Below, piece by piece: positions 46,024 to 56,739 of a stretch of DNA of 64,000 nucleotides (the stretch's first letter is position 1; each line of letters opens with the position of its first letter). The position numbers and the translations under genes are program-made. Origin of the DNA: Calliopum simillimum (taxonomy: Eukaryota > Arthropoda > Insecta > Diptera > Lauxaniidae); assembly GCA_951812925.1 (NCBI GenBank), contig OX638372.1:54372028-54436027 (forward strand), written 5' to 3'. Under the pieces are notes generated by a model. It saw nothing but the letters and a program-made list of their open reading frames with translations. It searched no databases and had not been told where the DNA came from.

Positions 46024-46725
46024 ATTTTCTTGGGTCAACTTAACGTTTTAAAGAAAACTTTTTTAGGGGAATCTTTTAGCTAATTGTATTTCTAAGAATG
46101 TAGTTAGTTTATAAGGTATAAAAAAATTTCGCAAAATCCTGGACCTTTAAAGTTGATATTTTCAATTTTTTTCGATAGTTTTTGACTTTGGCGTCTATTT
46201 TGGTATGAAAAAAGTCCCATTATCATACCTTTTTATAATTTTTTTGGAATTTTCGTTTAATTTGCATTTATTCGGTAGTACATTTATCATACCAGTTTTT
46301 GAATTTGATGTCAAAAAAAAAAAAAAAAAAATTTCAAGAACAATCTATTTGAAGGCTCTGCTAAATAATGGGCAGAGCGCGTGCAACGAGCGCATCATAT
46401 GCAGCGCAACATGCAAGTAACGTGTGTGTTGTTACACAAAAGTATTTTTTCTGATTTCAATTCAAAAAATTGGTATTGCAAATGTTCTACCGAATTAAAG
46501 AAAATTTAACGAGGATTTCAAAAAAAAAAATTATAAAAAGGTGTGTTACTAGGACCTTTTTCATACTAAAATGGCCGTCAAAGTAAAAAAAAGAAATTTA
46601 AGGTTCAGAACTTTGCAGAAACTTTTTAAATCCTATAACCAAATATAGTACACCATTAGAAAGCTCATACAATTAGCTTAAAGTTTCCTATAAAAAAGTT
46701 CCTGAAGAACATTTTTTTTTTTTGT
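46024..46725. mobile_element. Diverged copy of the 41-kb fold-back family
   Basis: The left half (CTTGGGTCAACTTAACGTTT, GGACCTTTAAAGTTGATATT) is answered inverted by the right half (ACTAGGACCTTTTTCATACT and onward). The centre holds GCATCATATGCAGCGCAACA, the reverse complement of the core at about 41680-41700. An A-run lies at 46315-46330. Outer ends are missing. Confidence 0.75.
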
Positions 46726-46930
46726 AAAAAAATCCAATGTTCACAAAAACGGATAAGGATCCCTTTCGAATCCATTACGAATTAATAAATGGATAAAAAA
46801 CGTAATCCGCGGTAACGGATCCGTTTCGAAGCCGTAACGTACATCAAAAACGAATTCAAAACGGATTTGCTTCTAATAATGTTGATGCTGTGTTTAAATA
46901 AAAAAAAAATAACATTTTGAAGCGCTCTTA

Positions 46931-47271
46931 TTAGCGAGTGAGACACGCTCGGGAGACACTGTCGAAGGCAGTGCTATAGTCTACGAAGACAAGTTGAAGT
47001 GCAGCACGCCACTCGCATGATTGTTCGATAATTATTCTGAGGGTGTTGATTTGATCCACGCATGATCGGTTTCGCCGGAATCCTGCTTGCTGCTTTCGAA
47101 TGGCCGAATCAAGTTTTTCGTTTACCCTGTTCAGAAGCACTTTCGTCAATACTTTTGATAGCACTCGCTAGGTCACCTTTTTTCGGTAGTTTGACTAACA
47201 TGCCATGTAGCCAATCTTCTGGCAAACGCGCTTCGCTCCAGATTTTGGTGAGCAGAGGATGCGCTGATTAA
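46931..47271 (-). pseudogene. RTE-like LINE reverse transcriptase fragment
   Basis: The minus strand reads IWSEARLPEDWLHGMLVKLP in one frame. After a deletion it continues in another with LLNRVNEKLDSAIRKQQAGF and then QLVFVDYSTAFDSVSR, RT fingers and palm with the first catalytic aspartate. The element is truncated on both sides and belongs to the family at 27995 and 31280. Confidence 0.9.
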
Positions 47272-47674
47272 CAATTAAAAAAAAAAAAAAATGAAAAGAA
47301 AAAAAAAAAAGAAGAAAAATAAAGGATAAAAATTCACCTGTGGTAGGATTCGAACCTGGGTAAATCCGTTTCGAAGCCGTAAATACTTCAAATACGAACT
47401 CAAAACGGATTTGCTTTAATTAATGTTAATGATTGTGAAAAAAACATTTTCGATAGGTTTTTTTTTTTATCTTTTTATTTTATTGCGTATGATTTTTTGT
47501 AAACTTTTCAAACTCTGATTGAAGAAACGTTTTTGATTCCAAATTTGTATGTATGGTAATATTTTTTATCAAAAGAAGGGAAGAGAAAGAACGCAGAATA
47601 CTTATAAAAAGAACAACAGAAATTTGTTTAATACACAAACTTTAAATCTCAACATCAGATAAGTCTACATCATA

Positions 47675-47750
47675 TCGGTCTAGTTGTCTATCGTCTAGTG
47701 TTTAAAAAGTAATACCCTGGGAGCCTGGGTTCGCCTCCCGGGCGGGCAGC
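47675..47750 (+). repeat. tRNA-like (Pol III box) module
   Basis: TCTAGTTGTCTATCGTCTAG is A-box-like, GGGAGCCTGGGTTCGCCTCC contains a near-consensus B box, and TTTCTTTTTTTTTG follows. It is the better-preserved partner of the module at 10738-10830. Confidence 0.45.
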
Positions 47751-47860
47751 ATTTCTTTTTTTTTGTTTTTTTTTTTAACTAAAAATAAGCGCTTCAACAT
47801 TTTTCTTTTTTTTGTAAGCAGCATTAACGTTACTAATGGGTCCGTTTAGCACTCAGGGAT

Positions 47861-50597
47861 ATCTCTAAAATTTTCAGGGGTTATCGTGGAATTTGCAAAA
47901 TTTGTTTTTTTTAAAATTATTTTTTTAAATCAATCTAATGTACATAAGTGATGTGAAAGTTGTACAACACCCAACCAACTTGTCTTCGCCCAAAAATGTA
48001 AATTAAAACGAAATTTTAATCGTTGCAAATGCGCCATCTACCATCATTGTTGCGGACGACGACGACGACGCATCAAATAATAAATTTATACAAAATTTTA
48101 ACAAAACCACTTAAAACCAACAAACATTTTTCATCTTGGTAACCGGGAACCAGAAAAGGTTTCACCGTAAGCCACCATCTTTTTCATATTTCACGTTATT
48201 TTGCGTTCATTGTTCTTTGGTTCGGTACAATTTAACCATTTGGTTCAAAGTTGCTTGCTGTCGTTCCCACAAGAATGAAAAGATTTAAACTTTAAAATGA
48301 AAAATTATTTCAGACACACACCGCACCCCACCGTTGCGTTTAAGCCCAACTCTGGAAAATTTTGGCTTTTTCACTTTGCGCGGATATCTGGTTACTCTGA
48401 TGCAAAAAAACAAAAAAAAAAAAAAAAAAAAAAAAAATTACAACAAAATCAACACTGAATTGTAACATAAAATTTTATCTCATTCGTATTTGATTTTTGT
48501 TGTTTCATTTTGTTGCAATTTTGTTTGGCAAGAAAAGTGTTTTTTGTGTTTTATGCGTCGTTGTCGTCGTTGTCGTCGTCGTCTGTATCCTTGAGTTTTT
48601 TTTATTTTTTTATTTTTTACTTGTGCTCTCGTATATCCTTTTGTATTTGTAAAGTTTGTGCCAAATTTTTATCTTTTCAATTTTCTATGAAATTTCTTCT
48701 CTAAACGAAGTGTTAAATATTTGTACGAAATTAGGGGAAAATGTTTATTACGGCTTTTAGGCGCCAACAATGTGTTTCGCACACGTGCGTTTATGTGTGT
48801 GTGTGAGTGGAATTGTATAAGAGTGTGTGTTTGTGTGTTTACACAAAACCGCTTAATACCTTACCGAGAGAGCTTTATGAATATTCAAGCTTCATAAAGT
48901 TCATACCTTTCATTTAGGCTTAAAGTTGATATAGTCGTTTGAATGTTTGTTTGTTTATTCGCTCTCTTATTTTCTTTCTCTTTCCGCTTAGTCGGCGGTT
49001 GTACGGATTTTTGTAAGCGCGTCAAAATGAAAATCAACAGTTTTAAATCCCATCTAAAGCTTTCTATATGCAACAGTGCTTCCGAAAAAAAAAATAATCT
49101 TCAAATTCAACATGTTTCCAATATCAAAGCATAAGTTTAATTATTTGACTTGAAAGTTAGGGGAAGGGAGGGGGGGAGACACTACACGTTATCACAGGGT
49201 ATGATAAATAATTTAAATAACAAAGGATATTGCATTTTTAATGATGTTTGAAACAAGAAAACTCCAGATTTTGGTATAAGCTTTTTTTCCATGACTTTGG
49301 CTTTTAAACGGAAAGTCTTTAGCCTTTAAAATTAGTCTAGCATGCCACGATACTGCGATGAGGAAAGCAACCTAGCTCAGTGGTTGATGGCGTGGATGAT
49401 ACCAAGTCGACTTGGGAAAAATGTTGAAACATCTGTCCAAGATTTATATTGTAACGATTGTTTTGGTCTAGTGTCCAGGGTCAGAATAAAAGACAATCCA
49501 AAACTTTCAGTTTACAAAAATATTGATTTAATTATTTGCTGGAATTCCTTCAGCAGATAAATTGGTTTCTTTTTAATTTACAGTATGTTTTCCTCAATAA
49601 TAATTTACAAGAAAAATGTGTACTTAATGTTCTTTAGCGTTTATTTATAATTGCTTCAGTATTTTTCGAATATTCTATAAATGATGTTCTCGGCCGGGAT
49701 ATATCAGGGTTTCTGCATCCAATTATCCGATGTTGTACTCTTTGACCGTTTTAGTTGATAGCTGCTTACGTGTCTAAAATGTAGACTAAGTCGTGTTGGC
49801 TGGCTGACCTGTATCGGTAAAATTGTAGGATTATTACACTACCTTGCACACTTGATGAATACTATGAAAACGTATTACACGCACAGACTACTACACTGTT
49901 CAGCAGATGGTGTCCAGGAGCCTTCAGAAGGTATGAAAAATCTTTCCAGCTTACAATACTAACTACCCTAGTGATACCCAAGCAATACAAGGTTTCTGCA
50001 CTTTACCTTTAAGCTTTCAAAATTTAAACATCAATATTTAAATAAAATATTGATTTTGTCGCATCGAACGCTTGGCTGTGACTGCCTACCTTCTGTCTTT
50101 TCGTTCGTTCTTTTATAGTCGTTTAGTTGAGGTGAATATTTTACTTGAGGTGAACATTTCACTTGAGGTGAATATTTGACTGAGGTGCGTATCCTTGAAG
50201 CCGAGGGTGAATATTCAATGTAGGTGAATATACCAATGCAGATAGACATAAGATTTGTGATGTCACTTGGGACATTACAATATTGAAGTCAATGCTACGC
50301 AATCTCAGTTAGAGTCCCGGTCCCGGCAAAAAATTCGTCGTGCTAAAATTAAAGAACGACGAAGTGCGCAGGTCTTCTGTAGAAGAACTTAAAACAGCCC
50401 TGATCGATTATGGTGGGAGCATTGAAGCATCATAGAGCGCCGCTAATGCTTTTTTCTATGATTCCAGTAAGAAAAAAACTTGGGTTCTGATCCTCGGAGA
50501 ACAAGCGCTAGATGAGTGAGTAAACGCTATGTCTTGTTGAAAAAAGAAGAAGCGCGAAAAAACTGAGAAACCAAAAAAGAAAGACGCCGAAGAAGTC
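47861..50597. other. AT-rich intergenic DNA
   Basis: It contains GAC triplets at 48057-48071, an A-run near 48412-48437, GTCGTC triplets at 48556-48582, GT-rich tracts at 48795-48840, and a short minisatellite of GAGGTGAATATT-like units at 50127-50233. No gene or transposase recognised. Confidence 0.35.
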
Positions 50598-50735
50598 TTT
50601 AATGCTCGCAATAAAGTAAACAAAAAGCTTGATTTGGCCATCCGAAAGCAACAAACAGGATTCCGGCGAAACCGAACTTGTGTTTGTAGACTTTTGCACT
50701 GCTTTCGATAGTGTCACTCAAGAAAATTCTTGTGG
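50598..50735 (+). pseudogene. RTE-like LINE fragment
   Basis: NKVNKKLDLAIRKQQTGFRR is followed, after a deletion, by FVDFCTAFDSV in another frame. Both match the fragment at 46931-47271. It lies directly before a mariner relic. Confidence 0.8.
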
Positions 50736-50763
50736 CTCAAGCTCAATCCTGTAAAAATATTTA

Positions 50764-51664
50764 GTGAATGCCAAAGAGCATTTGAAGTTAATGCGCCAGC
50801 CCTTCCTGACTATTTCAAAGTGGTTCCGAATATTCCAGACAGGTCATTATTCTGTGGAGAACGAACCTCAAGAGGGCCGCTCAAAATCTTCTAAAATTGA
50901 CAAAGATCCAAGATTGTTCCAGGAAATCATAGCTGAGGAACTGGGCTTGAATGCCATGGCTGTATCGCGAATAATAAAAAATGATCATGGATACACGAAG
51001 AAATCTGCACGATGGGATTTTAAGTGATGCTCAAAGTATTTTCTTGAAAAATTCAAAAACGGAGAGTCTCACACATTCAAGAAAATTGTAACAGGTAATG
51101 AAGCATGATTTTACAAGTACGACCCTGAAACCAAACAACAATCCATGGCATGGAGCCCGGAAGGTGCAAATCACCTAGTAAAGCGAAGCAACAAAAGTAA
51201 TGAAGTCAGTTTACTTCACCAGAGAGAAAATTGTAGCTGATATTTCTTTGAAAAAAGTTCAGATGGTTACTACTAAGTAATATACTGAAACCTGCTTACC
51301 AAAAGTTTTCCAATATTTATTGGGAAAACGCCAAAAAAAGGAGCTTAGGCGCTACTTTCTACATCACGATAGTGCGCCAGCGCACACTGCTGAAAAAACG
51401 ACCGATTTTATTGCGCTTTCAGGCATCGAAGAAATTCGTCCAGCACCTTATTCCTCAGATCTAGCGCCTTGTGACTTCTGGTCGTTTTCAAAAATAAAAA
51501 AAAAAAATTTGAGAGGGAGCGTCTTCAACAGCAATGTGGAGATAATAAATGCGGTTAGTGATAAAATTGTAAAACTGCTAAAAGCCGATTTTGAAGGCTA
51601 TTTTTCAAGCTGGATTTATCGACTTCAAAAATACTTATATCAAAATAAATGGCGATTACGTTGA
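50764..51664 (+). pseudogene. mariner-type transposase, nearly full length but broken
   Basis: It begins with an N-terminal helix-turn-helix region (HLKLMRQPF, EPQEGRSKSS, then an ELGLNAMAVSRII helix). A stop at about 51026 is followed in frame-shifted pieces by VTGNEA, where the first catalytic D is N, and YDPETKQQSMAW. The last open stretch (51320-51664) has HHDSAPAHTA and YSSDLAPCDFW with 34 residues between the second and third aspartates, the DD34D signature of mariner. Several stops and the lost first D make it inactive. Confidence 0.92.
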
Positions 51665-51729
51665 AAAAATACAAACAGATGAAAAATAAAGTTATAAATT
51701 TAAAAAATTTTTATCCAGTTTTTTCAATT

Positions 51730-51766
51730 CTACTAAGCGAACTTTCGTTAGGCCCCTCGTATAACT
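51730..51766 (+). repeat. Probable transposon terminus shared with 44919
   Basis: CTACTAAGCGAACTTTCGTT plus AGGCCCCTCGTATAAC matches 44919-44955 with few differences and lies 65 bases after the mariner stop. The facing inverted copy was not found. Confidence 0.5.
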
Positions 51767-51852
51767 ATTTAATTTCGGTTATTTCAAATTCGATTTTCTT
51801 AAACAAATTATTGATTTTATGGTGTTACACTGAAATGTTATTGCATTCGTAA

Positions 51853-53235
51853 CAAGTGGAGGTTAACTAAAAACAAAACAAAATATATGTACAAGTATGT
51901 AAGTACATAAGAACATACAAATGTACATTTCGCAAATGGTTTACATGTCGTATTAAAATTGAACGTAAAAGCACTCAACATTTTTACGAACCCATCAGCA
52001 AGAGCAGCACCCTTTCACCAAGTAGAAAACAAGAATTCCTCCCTAGCTATCATTTAGCGCACTACTATTTGAAACTACCTCCTACTCCGAATACCTACGT
52101 ATCGTAACGTATCGTATTTAGAACACAAGACATCACCACCTCCACCAGCTCCACCGAAAAATCAATACTTGAATGTTGAGGGTGCGGAAAAAAAAACACA
52201 AATATTTAATGCGACGTGACGGTAAATATCGCACAACGATGACTTTTGGCATAATGTTTGAATTAAACTGTCAAAATACAAGACATTTTTACTGTCAAAT
52301 GTTACATTTAATGTAAAAATTTCTTTAGAATCAAATATTCAGTAGCTCGCATTTAATGGTATAAATTTTGCAAATCGTGCGTAAAAGTCTGTGTCATTTC
52401 GAAACACAGCAAATGCGCAATACATTTGACAGATGGGTAAATATTTATTTTTGCCAGAGAGCATGTGAGAGAGAGAGAGAGAGAAGTAGGAGTAGGTACA
52501 ACAGGTTCGAGAACATCGTTATATCACTAACCATTTTAAATTTTAATCATATCTTTCGTTACGTGGTATTACTTTGGCATCAATCTTTGTCATTAATATT
52601 TAACATAACGTTTTTAGCAACTACACCTTGGAGAATATGAAAACACGCCACTTCGCTGAGTGTGTGGAAAATTCTTGAATTCTTGGCAATAACCCATGGT
52701 TTCATTAAGTTTTGCATGAGAATAGAGGTTGTTTTGATTTGTTAAGTCAGCGCTAGAAGCTGGATGACATTATTGGAACTTTTGTTTTTAATATGATTAC
52801 GAAAAATCCGCCGCCTCTGACTTGTTTTGGGAGTTGATATTCAAGTAACGAACTGTTGCTGAAAAATATGGTGTCATTAAAGGTGAACCAGCTTGACTTT
52901 TTAGATTGGCCTAGAACACCAGCAAAAAGAGGGAACCACAATCACTTATTAAAAGGTATTTGTTACAAAATTTTTAATATCTACCAAAAAAACTCAAATA
53001 AAATTGATTTTTTCATCGCCTCGAACAAAAATTAAACCCATAACCCAACGCGTTTAAGGAAGTTGCCATAACACAAGGATATATCGATTCTTGACGTTCA
53101 ATTAGTGTTTGTGTTCTTTGAGTCGTGTACAATAAACACGGAAATAAGTACGCAGGGCAACAAAAAAACCTTCAGATTCACTTAGGTTATTAAGATATAT
53201 ATACTTATATGCTGTTGATCAGTAGGAGCCTCCTA
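51853..53235. other. Intergenic DNA
   Basis: Contains a short (GA)n tract at about 52468-52483. No coding signal accepted. Confidence 0.3.
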
Positions 53236-53239
53236 GGCA

Positions 53240-53690
53240 AAAACTGGAGACTCAGATCAAAACTAAGCCTCTGAATGTACACAGCAATCGTCTGACCCAT
53301 TCTTAGGTATGGTGTAAAAGGTGCAGCAAAAATTGGCACAAGTCAAACTACAAAGAATGGCTTGCATTTGAGTCACAGGGCATATGATATACCACATTTA
53401 CATTTGCGCATAAGAACGGAAGCGTTAAAGTTCGTAGCAAAACTTATGTTTCTGGAAAAAGGAAGGGCTAGAACAATCAAACATTCCGCAGCAGGGAAGT
53501 AGCTGAACACCATCAATATTAGCGATTACTATTGGAAAACATCTTTCCAACATGGGAGTAGTCCAGGATGAATCCTATAGATTCTGTTATAAAAATGAGG
53601 AACATATTCTATGTCATTGTGACAGGGCGTTGGAGAAACCTGGCAGAAGATAGTGGCAGTTAGCAGTCACTCTTGTTTCGTAGTAGGTAG
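53240..53690 (+). pseudogene. LINE (jockey/LOA-like) ORF2 C-terminal remnant
   Basis: Pieces read WRLRSKLSL, MYTAIV, PILRYG, then LHLRIRTEALKFVAKLM, and DESYRFCYKNEEHILCHCDR with a CCHC-like cysteine cluster. This is the order found after the RT domain of jockey-like LINEs. Frames are interrupted repeatedly. Confidence 0.7.
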
Positions 53691-53699
53691 GGTTGTGGA

Positions 53700-54640
53700 G
53701 AAGATTGTCTCTTCCGCAACTCAGAAGAGAGGGAATGGTTTGGTCTGGTCCAGTATTTCTTACCTAGTGTTGTGCACGGCCGGTTATAAGGGGTGTCAAA
53801 GTTGTGGACTAAATGGTCGCAATGGAGGAAAAAGATGATGACGCATGGGGTGATGGAGTATCTAGGTCCTCCCCACCCAGGTTGTCGAAAGATGGTGAAG
53901 CATGGGGTGATGTTGGGCCGGCTCTGAATCATCCAGTTATTTGGTGGGGATGGGAGATCTAATCAGACAATCCGGATCTCCTTCCGCCAGAAATCGCAGT
54001 CTTTTATGGCATAGAAGATTGATTGGTGACTAAGCGTTGGTTAACAGGAGGTTAATGGAGCAGTTGGCTACACATTATCCCAGTCTGGCCTCCAGCAGCC
54101 TGCTGTCTCCCAGCGTCAACCCCTGGTAAAGGTGGTTGGTGGTGACACTGTTGACCGTAGTGTCGCTGTCGGCTTCCAGCCAAAGCAGAAAACCGGAAGG
54201 GCTTGACTTTTGGAGAGCTAAGGGTTTTTCCCTTTTATCCCAATTGTCACGTAACGCATATGGCAAAGTGGTAAAAAGCAATCCAAAATAGGATTTCGAG
54301 GGTTTTCCTGAGAAATCCGCACTTGGTAACGTGTTCCCACGATCCAAAGTAAGTCGCGTCGTACATGATAAAGTGGCGTTAGCAACCTTGGGTAGGACTA
54401 CTTCGCCCAAGAAAGTCTTGAGCTTTCTTGAAGGGAGGGATGCACTAAGAAACGAGTTCCCATAATCCATGATAAATCGACAGGCGGATCAGAGTCATAT
54501 TAACAGAAGCGTATTGCTATGAAATCTGACCAGATATTATTCTGGTGCCACGGAAGTTAGTAGCCCTTTGGAGTATCCGGTTTGCTGGATATTCCAACTG
54601 ACTATTGGAATGGCCCTTCGTGAAGTTTCGTGGGGCTGTG
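53700..54640. other. GC-richer DNA of unknown origin, possibly transposon 5' region
   Basis: Less AT-rich than its surroundings. GAAGCATGGGGTGATG and GACGCATGGGGTGATG repeat at 53840 and 53897. A 131-aa minus-strand frame (54075-54470) has no domain I recognise. It could be the 5' part of a LINE; that is a guess. Confidence 0.3.
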
Positions 54641-54747
54641 GCTTGAATCTATAAAAAAAAAACATAAAAATTGATTAAACTTAGCTCACTCTTCTGAACT
54701 TTCTTTTTAGACAACCTTATATAAAAGCATTTGCTAGAAATGAAAGT

Positions 54748-55975
54748 CAGGGTGGCTGATGAATATTGCTACATAAAGAAAGTTAAACAACTTTTTTTTT
54801 TAATTCATTTTGCTTTCATTCATTTACATTTATATTTAGTTTAATTAAGTAGTTTTAAAAATTAAAGAGTTTAAATGGCCTCCACGCTCGGTGACGCATA
54901 AGCGGCATCTTAGTAAAAAGTTGTTCATAACTGTGTGAAGAGTTGCAGCAGGAATCGCTGCAATTATTGTTCGAATGGATTGCTTTAAGTCGTTCAAATT
55001 TGCTGGTTTTGTTTTATAAACTTCCTGTTTGCAATAACACCATAAGAAAAAATCAGGTGCAGTAAGGTCAGGCTGGGCAATGTGAGGAGTTGCACCATCT
55101 TGTTGAAACCACACAGAGTTGAGAGAGATTCTGATTCGGCGTAATTCTGGGTAAAAAAATTCTTTTAACATTTTTAAGTAACGGTCTTCAGTGACCGTAA
55201 CAGTAGCACCGTTCTTTTCAAAGAAGTAAAGCCCGACAATGCATTTTGATGAAACTGCACACCACAATGTGGCGCGTAGTGGATGCAATTCCGTCTCATG
55301 GAGTATTATGGGATTATAATCACTCCATATTCGACAATTTTGTTTGTTAACATTGCCATTTAGGTCAAAATGAGCCTCGTCAGGCATAAAAATACAGTTT
55401 GAGACGTTTTCATCCTCTTCCACCATTTGAAGGATCTTCTGGCAAAATTCCAAGAAAATCGGCAAGTCTGCTGCATTCAGTTTATTTGTATGGAAACAAA
55501 TTCAAATTTTTGTGCATAATTGTCTGCAGTGACTGTCTGCTGGTACTTATTTGGGCAGATAAGCTCCATGTCGAAATTCTGGGATTGGCTTGTATGACAG
55601 CAGCTTCATTATAGCTCCGAGCAGATGAGCTATGATGAGGCTCCTAAAAAATTTTGCCGAGCACGAGACAATTGAAAGAAGGCCTCATTATCGAAACGCT
55701 TCAGTTCGGACGCAGGAAACTATCGCTGCTGTAGCTGCTGCTCCGAGCAGCTGAGCTATAATGAGGCGTGCGCCTATATTCTCTTTGTACTGAAACTACG
55801 GACTTCAATGCGTGATAACGGCGGACAATCCAAATTCTTGTCTCAGTGTCCCAATCCTCCATTTTCGTTAAATCTAAAGATTAATCTGTAAAATAAAAAA
55901 AAAAATGGAAAAGATTAATTGGTTAAAAAAAACGTTATAATATTTTTTTGGTAGCAGTTTTCATCGGCCACCCTG
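54748..55975 (-). mobile_element. Tc1/mariner-superfamily element with 25-bp TIRs
   Basis: CAGGGTGGCTGATGAATATT (54748) and AACTGCTACC-type inner bases pair with the inverted end GCAGTTTTCATCGGCCACCC TG (to 55975), with four mismatches over 25 bases. A degraded transposase gene fills the 1228-bp interior on the minus strand. The right side has TA next to the end; the left side reads GT, so the TA duplication is not intact. Confidence 0.85.
54845..55878 (-). pseudogene. Tc1/mariner-superfamily transposase pseudogene
   Basis: The N-terminus MEDWDTETRIWIVRRYHAL at 55860 reads into an altered, stop-containing middle (around 55450-55780). From 55465 a 206-codon open frame holds FMPDEAHFDLNGNV (first catalytic D), WFQQDGATPHIA (second) and DLTAPDFFLW (third). 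Compared with relatives I recall, about 25 residues are missing between the second and third motifs, so DD spacing is destroyed. The C-terminus (RTIIAAIPAATLHTVMNNF, GGHLNSLIF) is well kept. Confidence 0.9.
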
Positions 55976-56087
55976 TATTTCAGGTTTTGGATGTCTTTGG
56001 GCTTTATTCTTGGTTTTTACATGCTCTAGTTTGAAAAAAATAACGTATAAAGTTAAGCAATTTCTTTAAACACTTAACCATTTAAAG

Positions 56088-56733
56088 AGAGTGTCGAAAA
56101 CAACTTTGCACGTAAACTTGGATCAGAAAGAAAAAAAAAGGTCCAATAAACATTGGTAAGGCAAAAGATATCGAACAACTCTTTCGAAGAGCTCCGAACA
56201 CTTCTGTTAGAAAACCAGCTCGTGTAGTGAAACGCCCTGATTCTTTTGTGTACAGAACCAAAGCTAATGCTGGGTTGAAGTCGTATAAAGTTCAGAAAGT
56301 TCCAGATCGCAATGCGATAAAGAATTTAGAGGCAAAAAAATTGAGGTCTAATTTTATAAAAAAATTTACGTGTCGTGTGATTGATGATGAAATCTATTTT
56401 CTGACTTTTCACAACTTCCGGGTCAAGATTTTTATGTGACTGATGGACGAGGTAATATTCAGGAACGATACAGGACAAAAAAGCAAACAAAATTCCCTAA
56501 GAAGTTTCTTGTGTGGCAAGCCATTTGCAGTTGTGACAAAAGAAGCCAAGCATTTGTGACATCAGGAACGATAAATACAGAAATGTATACTTAGGAGTGC
56601 CTTCAAAAACGGCTTTTGCCTTTCCTAAAACAGCACAGAGTTCCTACATATTTCTGGCCCGATTCAGCATCATGCCACTATGGAAAAAAGGCCCTTGAGT
56701 GGTATGCAAATAATAATGTAATGTAATTGGTTT
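56088..56733 (+). pseudogene. Tc1/mariner-superfamily transposase fragment (DD37E-like)
   Basis: After a basic N-terminal region, VIDDEIYF carries the first catalytic acid. A frameshift follows, then FPKKFLVWQAICSCDKRSQA, CLQKRLLPFLKQHRVPTYFW and PDSASCHYGKKALEWYANNN with the second D. The element stops there, before the third acidic motif. Resemblance to mosquito-type ITmD37E transposases is from memory. Confidence 0.85.
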
Positions 56734-56739
56734 GAAAAT

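Larger units (their letters stand above)
46740..47860 (-). repeat. Composite repeat, inverted copy of 10490-11560
   Basis: GGATCCGTTTCGAAGCCGTA, CAAAACGGATTTGCTT, the AATCTCAACATCAGATAAGT block and a tRNA-like module match 10490-11560 in reverse order and orientation. A LINE fragment at 46931-47271 is embedded only in this copy. Confidence 0.7.

Noticed and set aside
54075..54470. 131-aa minus-strand open frame
   Set aside because: It shows repeated GN.L/P phrases but nothing I recognise. Kept only as part of an unknown GC-richer stretch.
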